A stretch of 62,177 bases of DNA, taken from an uncultured Bacteroidales bacterium (lineage in GTDB: Bacteria; Bacteroidota; Bacteroidia; Bacteroidales; Bacteroidaceae). How positions within the stretch are numbered: the stretch's first letter is position 1; the number at the start of each line of letters is the position of its first letter. The stretch covers positions 1 to 62,177 of the forward strand of contig CAMYYY010000012.1 of the NCBI GenBank assembly GCA_947303715.1, given 5' to 3'. The position numbers and the translations under genes were made by a program. This document shows positions 42,037 to 48,637 of the stretch, piece by piece. The notes beneath the pieces were generated by a model. The model saw nothing but the letters and a program-made list of their open reading frames with translations, made no database searches and had not been told where the DNA came from.

Positions 42037-43611
42037 ATGGTCGTAAAGATTGTTCTTCTGATTGTGTTCTTCGCCGTGATGATCGGCGTGGGTGTGTCGT
42101 GCCGCAAGAGTGCGGCTGGTGTGACGGGATTCGTGCTGGGCGGCAGGAACGTGGGCTCGTGGCTCACCGCCTTCGCCTTCGGTACGAGCTATTTCTCGGC
42201 TGTCATCTTCGTGGGCTATGCCGGTCAGTTCGGGTGGAAGTATGGTATGTCCGCCACATGGATCGGACTGGGTAATGCGCTGATTGGCTCGCTGCTGGCG
42301 TGGCGCATCCTGGGACGTCGCACGAGGCTGATGACGCAGTATCTCCAGAGCGCCACCATGCCCGACTTCTTTGGGCAGCGTTTCGGCTCCACAGCCCTCA
42401 AGGTGGCTGCCTCCGTCATCGTCTTTATCTTCCTTGTGCCCTACACGGCTTCGCTCTACAACGGCCTCTCGCGCCTTTTCGGCATGGCGTTTGGCATCGA
42501 CTACACGTGGTGTGTGGTAGGCATGGCTGTGCTGACGGGTATCTACGTCTGGCTGGGTGGCTACATGGCTACGGCTGTCAACGACTTCATCCAGGGCCTC
42601 ATTATGCTGGTGGGCATTGTGGCTGTGGTAGCCGCTGTGCTGAACGGGAACGGCGGGTTCACGGAGGCTATCAACCGTCTCTCGCAAATCCCCTCCGAAA
42701 CCGCTCCTACTTTGAACGGCGCGTTCACTTCGTTCCTCGGCCCTCAGCCCCTGTGGCTGCTGGGCGTGGTGCTGCTGACGTCATTAGGCACATGGGGCCT
42801 GCCCCAGATGGTGGGCAAGTTCTACGCCATCCGCGACGAGGCTGCCATCCGCAAGGGCACGTTCATCTCCACTTTCTTCGCCATCATCGTGGCCGGCGGA
42901 TGCTACTTCCTGGGCGGCTTCGGCCGGCTGTATGCCTCTGCCATTGAATACACGGCTGCCGGCACGCCTGTCTATGACAGCATCGTCCCCTCCATGCTGG
43001 CCTCGCTGCCCGACGTGATGATCGGCGTGGTCATCATCCTGGTGCTCTCGGCTTCTATGTCCACGCTCTCGTCGCTGGTGCTGACGTCGGGTTCCACGCT
43101 GACGCTCGACATCATCAAACCCGCCGTATCGCGCGGGGGAAAGACGATGAAGGAACATTCGCAGCTGCTCTGCATCCGCCTGTTGGTGCTGTTCTTTATC
43201 GTCGTTTCCAGCGTGTTGGCCATTGTTCAGGCGAAGAGCTCCGTCACCTTCATAGCCCAGCTGATGGGTATATCGTGGGGAGCCTTGGCTGGCGCCTTCC
43301 TTGCCCCGTTCCTCTACGGGCTCTATTGGAAGCGCACCACCCCTGCTGCCGTCTGGGCCAGTTTCATCGTGGGCGTGGGCGTCATGTGCGGCTGTATGTA
43401 CGGCACCTTCACGCACCATACGTTCATCAGCCCCTTCCTCTCGTCGCCCATCAACGCGGGGGTCCTGGCCATGCTGCTTGGATTGGTCGTCGTTCCCCTT
43501 GTGAGCGCCGTCACACGCGTCAGGAATAAGGAAGCCGTCCGTGGCATGTTCCAGTGCTACGAGCGTACCGTCACCGTCCGCGCCTCCACATCATTGAAGG
43601 AGGAAGAGTGA
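42037..43611 (+). CDS. Sodium:solute symporter (SSF family)
   Basis: A 524-residue inner-membrane transporter with about 13 helices and the LeuT-like SSF fold. The GGRNVGSWLTAFAFGTSYFSAVIFVGYAG start is typical of proline/pantothenate-type symporters, and LVLSASMSTLSSLVLTSGSTLTLDII carries the Ser/Thr sodium-site residues. It imports an organic solute with sodium; the substrate cannot be read. The ATG at 42037 precedes MVVKIVLLIVFF; the longer frame is upstream of a TACCTTCG promoter-like element at 41999-42006. Confidence 0.93.
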   Translation: MVVKIVLLIVFFAVMIGVGVSCRKSAAGVTGFVLGGRNVGSWLTAFAFGTSYFSAVIFVGYAGQFGWKYGMSATWIGLGNALIGSLLAWRILGRRTRLMTQYLQSATMPDFFGQRFGSTALKVAASVIVFIFLVPYTASLYNGLSRLFGMAFGIDYTWCVVGMAVLTGIYVWLGGYMATAVNDFIQGLIMLVGIVAVVAAVLNGNGGFTEAINRLSQIPSETAPTLNGAFTSFLGPQPLWLLGVVLLTSLGTWGLPQMVGKFYAIRDEAAIRKGTFISTFFAIIVAGGCYFLGGFGRLYASAIEYTAAGTPVYDSIVPSMLASLPDVMIGVVIILVLSASMSTLSSLVLTSGSTLTLDIIKPAVSRGGKTMKEHSQLLCIRLLVLFFIVVSSVLAIVQAKSSVTFIAQLMGISWGALAGAFLAPFLYGLYWKRTTPAAVWASFIVGVGVMCGCMYGTFTHHTFISPFLSSPINAGVLAMLLGLVVVPLVSAVTRVRNKEAVRGMFQCYERTVTVRASTSLKEEE

Positions 43612-43636
43612 TAAAATAATTAGGAATTAAAAAATA

Positions 43637-43752
43637 TTTAATGAAGAATGAAAAATGAAGAATAAATAACTTTGCCTGCGGAGATGCCGACAGAGGAAAG
43701 GGAACGTTGCATACAGGACATTTTATTTTTCATTTTTCATTTTTCATTCTTT
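43637..43752. repeat. Dispersed repeat W, copy 1 (left flank of the RiPP operon)
   Basis: An AT-rich inverted repeat: AATGAAGAATGAAAAATGAA at the left, TTTTTCATTTTTCATTCTT at the right, with a unique centre that includes GAGGAAAGGGAACGTTGC. It is nearly identical to 46872-46983, in direct orientation, apart from a few bases and a small indel. Confidence 0.9.
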
Positions 43753-43829
43753 ATAAAAATAGTCCATTTCGTTAAATAAACGTAAGAAATTGTTGGGCAA
43801 AACGCTGTAGGTCAGCATTGCTCTCTATT

Positions 43830-43849
43830 GGAAAGTAACTAACGTTTCC
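43830..43849 (+). promoter_or_regulatory. Candidate HxlR operator
   Basis: GGAAAGTAACTAACGTTTCC has complementary ends (GGAAA/TTTCC) and contains AAGTAACT, a word like those in operators of HxlR-type regulators. It lies just upstream of the RiPP promoter. A second pair, CTAAC (43839-43843) with GTTAG (43861-43865), overlaps it. The HxlR gene is the last gene of the operon. Confidence 0.35.
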
Positions 43850-43858
43850 GTCAGTCCA

Positions 43859-43888
43859 TTGTTAGCCAAAAAAAAAGTAGTAGCTTTG
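43859..43888 (+). promoter_or_regulatory. Promoter of the RiPP operon
   Basis: TTG (43859-43861), 19 bases and TAGCTTTG (43881-43888). The precursor ATG follows 60 bases later. Confidence 0.78.
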
Positions 43889-43947
43889 CGGCAGTTACCA
43901 TAAACGAGAGTAATCGTTACGTTTAAACTTTAAAAAATTCAATCAGT

Positions 43948-44160
43948 ATGAAAAGAATGGATTTCGGTTTTGCGCACAGCGCACAGGGAATGTTGAAACA
44001 GAGTGAGAAACCTGCCGCTTGCGGTGCTGCTTGTGGTGCGGGTGACAAACCCGCCGAGGAGAAACCCGCTGCATGCGGTTCAGCTTGTGGCGCGGGCGAC
44101 AAACCCGCCGAGGAGAAGCCAGCCGCCTGCGGCTCGGCCTGTGGTGCCGGCGAGAAATAA
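43948..44160 (+). CDS. RiPP precursor peptide, ACGX-repeat type
   Basis: A 70-residue peptide: a leader (MKRMDFGFAHSAQGMLKQSE, 1-20) and a core of three modules repeating every 18 residues, each AACGxACGAG joined by DKPAEEKP linkers. The six ACGX units put cysteines at 25/29, 43/47 and 61/65, always C-x3-C. The radical SAM gene follows 5 bases after the stop. Peptides of this form with such a maturase match the ACGX system known from radical SAM family curation; the modification is unknown to me. Thioether links from Cys to a nearby alpha-carbon are plausible by analogy. The DNA also repeats (about 54 bases per unit), so copy number may vary between strains. Confidence 0.88.
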   Translation: MKRMDFGFAHSAQGMLKQSEKPAACGAACGAGDKPAEEKPAACGSACGAGDKPAEEKPAACGSACGAGEK

Positions 44161-44165
44161 GCCAG

Positions 44166-45194
44166 ATGGGCTATTTCGCCTTTCAATGGCATATCACAGA
44201 CGAGTGCGACCAGCGTTGTAAGCATTGCTACATCTTTGCTGAGGGGCATCCACAATTGGTGGAAATGCCGTGGGAGAGGTTAGTGGCTGTGCTTGCAAAC
44301 GTGGAGCGGATGGCCGATAAAATGGGGTGCCAGCCCTATTTGTACATAACAGGCGGTGACCCTATCTTACATTCGCGTTTCTGGGACTTTCTGGAGCTGG
44401 TGAACTCGAGGAACATCGCGTTTACCATCATGGGCAACCCCTTCCATCTGACGGACGAGGTGTGCCTGCGGATGAAGCAGTTGGGATGCCGTAAATACCA
44501 GCTCTCGCTCGACGGTCTGCGTGAGACGCACGACCGTTTCCGTAAGCCCGGCTCATACGACCGCACATTGGAGGCCATTGCCACCATTCGGAAAAGTGGC
44601 ATGCATTGTGCCATCATGTCAACCATATCAGCAGCCAACATCGATGAGATACCCCAGCTGATAGACGTGGTGGTGGAGCACAAGGCCGACATCTTTGCCT
44701 TCGGACGCTATTGCCCTACATCTGAAGACAGCGCACACATGGAGGCTTGGCACGTTGAGCCAGAGCAGTACCGGCAGTTTCTGGAGAAATGCTGGGCGAA
44801 ATATGAGCAGTACAGGGACTCTGGAACCACGTTCAACCTGAAGGACCACCTCTGGACACTTTTTCTTTATGAGAAAGGATTGTTCAAGATTCCTGAAGGT
44901 CTTGATGACGACACCATCTATGATGGCTGCAACTGTGCGGGCTGCCACTTCACCATTTCTGCTGAAGGACGGCTGATGGCCTGCCGGCGGTTTGACAGCT
45001 ATGTGGGTACAACGGACGATGAGCTCTACGATGTCTGGTGTGGTCAGAAGATGGAGCAGTATCGGCAACATGAAAAGTTCGAGAAATGTCGGGGGTGCGA
45101 GCTGTTGCGCTTCTGCCGCGGCTGTCCTGCCGTTGCTTTCGGATATGCCAAAGACTTTTATGCGCCTGACCCCCAGTGCTGGAAAGAAATATAA
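44166..45194 (+). CDS. Radical SAM/SPASM peptide maturase (ACGX system)
   Basis: A 342-residue radical SAM enzyme. The 4Fe-4S motif CDQRCKHC uses Cys14, Cys18 and Cys21; the GGDP motif (YITGGDPILH) is near residue 60. The C-terminal SPASM region has at least nine cysteines (CNCAGC, CRRF, CRGCELLRFCRGC and a last one near the end) for two auxiliary clusters. Enzymes of this type modify ribosomal peptides. The start is the ATG at 44166, 5 bases after the precursor stop; the longer frame runs through the precursor gene and is not used. The precursor is the clear substrate. Confidence 0.93.
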   Translation: MGYFAFQWHITDECDQRCKHCYIFAEGHPQLVEMPWERLVAVLANVERMADKMGCQPYLYITGGDPILHSRFWDFLELVNSRNIAFTIMGNPFHLTDEVCLRMKQLGCRKYQLSLDGLRETHDRFRKPGSYDRTLEAIATIRKSGMHCAIMSTISAANIDEIPQLIDVVVEHKADIFAFGRYCPTSEDSAHMEAWHVEPEQYRQFLEKCWAKYEQYRDSGTTFNLKDHLWTLFLYEKGLFKIPEGLDDDTIYDGCNCAGCHFTISAEGRLMACRRFDSYVGTTDDELYDVWCGQKMEQYRQHEKFEKCRGCELLRFCRGCPAVAFGYAKDFYAPDPQCWKEI

Positions 45195-45210
45195 TAATAG
45201 TTAACCATAA

Positions 45211-45507
45211 ATGAATACCCCTATGATTCGATTGAATGCATTTTTCACCCTTAAAGAAGGCGTCAGCACCGATGATGTGCTGGCCATCACTAACGAACTC
45301 ATCGCCAAGTCCCGTCAGGACGAGGGCAACAAAGGCTATGACTTGTTCCAAAGCACAACAGATCCTCGCGTCTTCATGTTCTGTGAGAGCTGGGAGAACG
45401 CCGAAGCTCTCGACAAACATTCGAAAGCACCTCACTTTACCAGTGCCGTCCCTGCTCTTGGAGCCTTGACTGCTGACGGACTGAAAATTGAGCGTTTTGA
45501 GAAATAA
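45211..45507 (+). CDS. Antibiotic biosynthesis monooxygenase-domain protein (YgiN-like)
   Basis: A 98-residue single-domain ABM protein of the ferredoxin-like dimeric fold. MIRLNAFFTLKEGV, KGYDLFQSTTDPRVFMFCESWENAEALDKH and HFTSAVP are conserved features of YgiN and related quinol monooxygenases. Members oxidise quinols or aromatic polyketides without a cofactor, or bind them. It follows the maturase by 16 bases and precedes the MDR protein by 9, so it is in the same operon. Confidence 0.9.
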   Translation: MNTPMIRLNAFFTLKEGVSTDDVLAITNELIAKSRQDEGNKGYDLFQSTTDPRVFMFCESWENAEALDKHSKAPHFTSAVPALGALTADGLKIERFEK

Positions 45508-45516
45508 TCTTCGGGT

Positions 45517-46479
45517 GTGAGGGCTGTCGTCTTAAACGGCTGCTGCAAAGCCGAAGATTTGCAGGTAACGCATATCCCCGTTCCAGAAGTACGTAAAGGC
45601 TGGGTTTTGGTGAAGATACATGCCGCAGGATTGAACCACTCTGAGGCTATCCTGCGTATGTATGAGGCTGACAACGACTACATCAACACCCCTGTTGTTC
45701 CAGGCATAGAATGTGTGGGCGAGATAGCCGATGCATCCGATTCTGGCTTTAAGAACGGCGACAGGGTGATGGCATTGATGGGCGGCATGGGTCGCTCATT
45801 CAATGGCAGTTATGCCGAGTATGCCCTGCTGCCGTCGAAGAATGTCTTTCGTGTTGACAGTACACTTGACTGGCTGTCGCTGGCTGCCATACCTGAAACG
45901 TACTACACCGCTTACGGCTCATTAACAGAATGTCTATTGCTTACTGCCGGTGACACGCTTCTGGTACGCGGAGCCACCAGCACCGTGGGGCAGGCAGCCA
46001 TACAACTTGCAAAGGCTCTTGGAGCAACGGTCATCGGCGCCTGCCGCCACGATTCGTCATTTGACAGGTTGAAGGAAATAGGAGCCGACTATTGCGTCAT
46101 CGATGACGGACATATCAGTGAGCAGCCTTTGCCAATCCGTCCCAACAAATTGCTTGAACTCGTTGGTCCAAAGACGCTGCGTGATTCTCTGCAAACGGCC
46201 TCGAAGCCAGGCTATGTCTGCAATACCGGTATTCTCGGTAACCAGTTTACGGTAGAACACTTTGACCCCATCAAATATATTCCCAATGGCGTTTTCCTGA
46301 CGGGATTCTTCTCCAACTATCCCACACAAACAGCCGTCAGCAGCATGATGGAACTAATCATAAAAGGTGGCATCCGCCCGTTATACAACAGCGTATTTAC
46401 CTTGGATGAGATAGCCGAAGCCCACAAGTTATTAGAATTTGGAGGTGCCGGTGGAAAAATCATCCTGAAAATGAACTGA
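45517..46479 (+). CDS. MDR-family quinone oxidoreductase-like dehydrogenase
   Basis: A 320-residue medium-chain dehydrogenase/reductase without catalytic zinc ligands. The GroES-like domain spans about 1-120 (VVPGIECVGEIADASDSG), and the Rossmann domain shows VRGATSTVGQAAIQLAKALGATVIGA near 145-170. NADPH-dependent reduction of quinones or enones is likely. The start is GTG at 45517, which gives the family N-terminus MRAVVLNGC. Gaps to its neighbours are 9 and 5 bases. With the ABM and HxlR genes it forms a typical electrophile-response group. Confidence 0.92.
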   Translation: MRAVVLNGCCKAEDLQVTHIPVPEVRKGWVLVKIHAAGLNHSEAILRMYEADNDYINTPVVPGIECVGEIADASDSGFKNGDRVMALMGGMGRSFNGSYAEYALLPSKNVFRVDSTLDWLSLAAIPETYYTAYGSLTECLLLTAGDTLLVRGATSTVGQAAIQLAKALGATVIGACRHDSSFDRLKEIGADYCVIDDGHISEQPLPIRPNKLLELVGPKTLRDSLQTASKPGYVCNTGILGNQFTVEHFDPIKYIPNGVFLTGFFSNYPTQTAVSSMMELIIKGGIRPLYNSVFTLDEIAEAHKLLEFGGAGGKIILKMN

Positions 46480-46484
46480 AGCTT

Positions 46485-46865
46485 ATGGAGATACCAGACA
46501 AGGTACTCGATGTACACTTTCCTGAATGTCCCATCCGCAATGTGATTGCACGCATAGGCGACCGTTGGAGCATTCTCATTCTTTTGACGTTGGACTCTGC
46601 CACACAGCCGATGCGCTTCAAGGAGATTCAGGCTGCCATTCCCGACATCTCTCAGAAGATGCTCACCCGTACCTTGCGTGACCTTGAAGCAGACGGTTAT
46701 GTCACCCGTCATGCCTATGCCGAAGTGCCGCCACGTGTAGAGTATGAACTGACGGAACGTGCAAGGACTCTTACGCCATTGCTGAACAATCTGGTGGCTT
46801 GGGCAGCAGCGAACCTGTCGGGTATCGTGAAAGACCGAGAACGATACTTAGGGGTTAAGAGTTAA
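46485..46865 (+). CDS. HxlR-family transcriptional regulator
   Basis: A 126-residue winged-helix regulator. CPIRNVIARIGDRWSILIL (about residues 15-33) and RFKEIQAAIPDISQKMLTRTLRDLEADGYVTR are the family core; Cys15 is where redox-sensing members carry the reactive cysteine. It probably represses this operon until an electrophile or quinone modifies it. Its last residues (VKS) and stop come from an AAGAGTT repeat like the one at the end of the 19268 gene. Repeat W copy 2 follows. Confidence 0.94.
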   Translation: MEIPDKVLDVHFPECPIRNVIARIGDRWSILILLTLDSATQPMRFKEIQAAIPDISQKMLTRTLRDLEADGYVTRHAYAEVPPRVEYELTERARTLTPLLNNLVAWAAANLSGIVKDRERYLGVKS

Positions 46866-46871
46866 GAGTTG

Positions 46872-46983
46872 TTTAATGAAGAATGAAAAATGAAAAATAA
46901 ATAGCTTTGCCAGCGGAGGAGCCAGAGGAAAGGGAACGTTGCATACAGGACATTTTATTTTTCATTTTTCATTTTTCATTCTT
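46872..46983. repeat. Dispersed repeat W, copy 2 (right flank of the RiPP operon)
   Basis: Direct-repeat partner of 43637-43752. It fills the gap between the convergent HxlR and FAD oxidoreductase genes and touches the stop codon of the latter. Its AT-rich complementary ends could also stop transcription in both directions. Confidence 0.9.
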
Positions 46984-48593
46984 CATTGTAAAAGCTTTGC
47001 CGCTTTTTCGGCGCAACGTTCGCCGTCGATGGCTGCTGAGACGATGCCTCCTGCATAACCGGCTCCCTCGCCACAGGGGAAAAGTCCCTGGATGCGGATG
47101 TGCTGCAACGTCTCCTTGTCGCGCAGGATTCGAACGGGAGAAGAGGTGCGAGTCTCCACTCCGATGACGCAAGCCTCGTTGGTGAGGAAACCATGGCTCT
47201 GACGTCCGAAATGCTCGAAACCTTTTCTGAGCCGCTGCCCGATAAATTCTGGCAACCAGAAGTGCAGGGGTGATGAAATCAGCCCCGGGCTATAACTTGA
47301 GGAAGGGAGGTCGTAGGAAAGTTTTCCCTTGACAAAGTCCGCCATCCGTTGTGCAGGAGCCGTCTGCCGCATCCCTCCCTGCTGCCACGCAAGTCGCTCA
47401 AGCTGCTCCTGAAACTCCATCATAAAGAGAGCCTCCCCCTTCCCCTCCTGAAGGAGGGGCGATTCGTCCTTCAGCAGATTGATTCCCTTCCCTCTAGGGA
47501 AGGGTTGGGGATAGGCTGGCAGTTCGACCACCATGCCTGAGTTGCTCCAGCGACCATTGCGCCCTGAAGGTGACATGCCGTTGACGACCACCTGCTCAGG
47601 GCCGGAGGCTGCAGGCACCACAAATCCTCCCGGACACATGCAGAACGAATAGACCCCACGTCCATCCACCTGAGTCACCATGCTGTATTCCGCCGCAGGC
47701 AGATAGCGCCCACGACCATTCTTATTGTGGTATTGGATTTGGTCGATGAGCTCTGCAGGATGCTCCAGGCGAACGCCTACGGCGATGCCCTTTGCCTCGA
47801 TTTCGATGTGATTGTTGTAGAGCCAGCGATAGACGTCGCGTGCCGAATGACCTGTTGCAAGGATGACTGCCGAGGCACGGAAGACCGATCCCCCCTCGCA
47901 CTCAATCCCCACCACGCGTTCTTTCCCGATGAGGATGCCCGTCATTTTGGTCTCGAAATGTACTTCGCCTCCCGAACGCAGGATGGTGTTCCGCATGTTC
48001 TCGATGACGCGCGGCAATTTGTCCGTGCCAATGTGGGGATGGGCATCGGAGAGAATGGCTGTTGAGGCTCCGTGTTGGCAGAAGACATTCAGTATTTTAT
48101 CCACATTGCCGCGTTTCTTGCTACGGGTGTAGAGCTTGCCGTCGCTGTAGGCTCCTGCACCTCCTTCGCCAAAGCTGTAGTTCGATTCGCTGTCCACCAC
48201 GTGCTCGCGGCTGATGCGAGCAATGTCCTTCTTGCGGCTGTGGACGTCCTTGCCACGTTCCACCACGATGGGTCGGAAGCCCAGTTCAATGAGCCGTAGC
48301 GCAGCAAACAATCCTCCAGGACCTGCTCCCACGACAACGACTGGCGGACGGCCCTCCACGTTGGGGTAGTCGGTATGGACATATTCGTCGTCCGCAGGCA
48401 GTTCGTTGATGTACGCCCTGACGCTGAGGTTAACGAATATCTGTCGTTGGCGGGCATCGATGCTCCGTTTCAGCACGCGCACGGCATGGATGGTACGGAT
48501 GTCAAGCCCATAGGTGTGGGCGATGTAGTCCTTGACGGTTTGTTCATTATATGCCTGCTGCGGCAGGATGCGGAGCTGGTATTCTGAAATCAT
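46983..48593 (-). CDS. FAD-dependent oxidoreductase (NAD(FAD)-utilising dehydrogenase family)
   Basis: A 536-residue flavoprotein. The FAD motif VVVVGAGPGGLFAALRLIELG is near residues 85-105. SNYSFGEGGAGAYSDGKL and the C-terminal GLFPCGEGAGYAGGIVSAAIDG are characteristic of the uncharacterised COG2509-type family. The reaction is unknown. Residues about 358-388 (PAYPQPFPRGKG...LLQEGKGE) are not native to the family. They are encoded by a GC-rich palindromic element inserted in frame. It is convergent with the RiPP operon. Confidence 0.9.
   Translation of the reverse strand: MISEYQLRILPQQAYNEQTVKDYIAHTYGLDIRTIHAVRVLKRSIDARQRQIFVNLSVRAYINELPADDEYVHTDYPNVEGRPPVVVVGAGPGGLFAALRLIELGFRPIVVERGKDVHSRKKDIARISREHVVDSESNYSFGEGGAGAYSDGKLYTRSKKRGNVDKILNVFCQHGASTAILSDAHPHIGTDKLPRVIENMRNTILRSGGEVHFETKMTGILIGKERVVGIECEGGSVFRASAVILATGHSARDVYRWLYNNHIEIEAKGIAVGVRLEHPAELIDQIQYHNKNGRGRYLPAAEYSMVTQVDGRGVYSFCMCPGGFVVPAASGPEQVVVNGMSPSGRNGRWSNSGMVVELPAYPQPFPRGKGINLLKDESPLLQEGKGEALFMMEFQEQLERLAWQQGGMRQTAPAQRMADFVKGKLSYDLPSSSYSPGLISSPLHFWLPEFIGQRLRKGFEHFGRQSHGFLTNEACVIGVETRTSSPVRILRDKETLQHIRIQGLFPCGEGAGYAGGIVSAAIDGERCAEKAAKLLQ
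47430..47520. repeat. GC-rich palindromic element inside the FAD oxidoreductase gene
   Basis: Two palindromes, CCCCTCCTGAAGGAGGGG and CCCTTCCCTCTAGGGAAGGG, with complementary outer strings, sit in frame. Design and sequence match the element at 25696-25791. Confidence 0.8.
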
Positions 48594-48637
48594 CTTGTTG
48601 ATTTACAAGTTAACGATTTACTATTAACGGTTTGCGT

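Larger units (their letters stand above)
43612..43947. other. 336-base gap: repeat W copy 1 and RiPP promoter region
   Basis: No gene. It holds repeat W (43637-43752), then a 195-base stretch with the candidate HxlR operator (43830-43849) and promoter (43859-43888) of the RiPP operon. Confidence 0.75.

Noticed and set aside
43637..46983. Insertion-sequence-like composite transposon
   Set aside because: The flanking W repeats carry no transposase and no target-site duplication is visible; treated as repeat-bracketed module instead.
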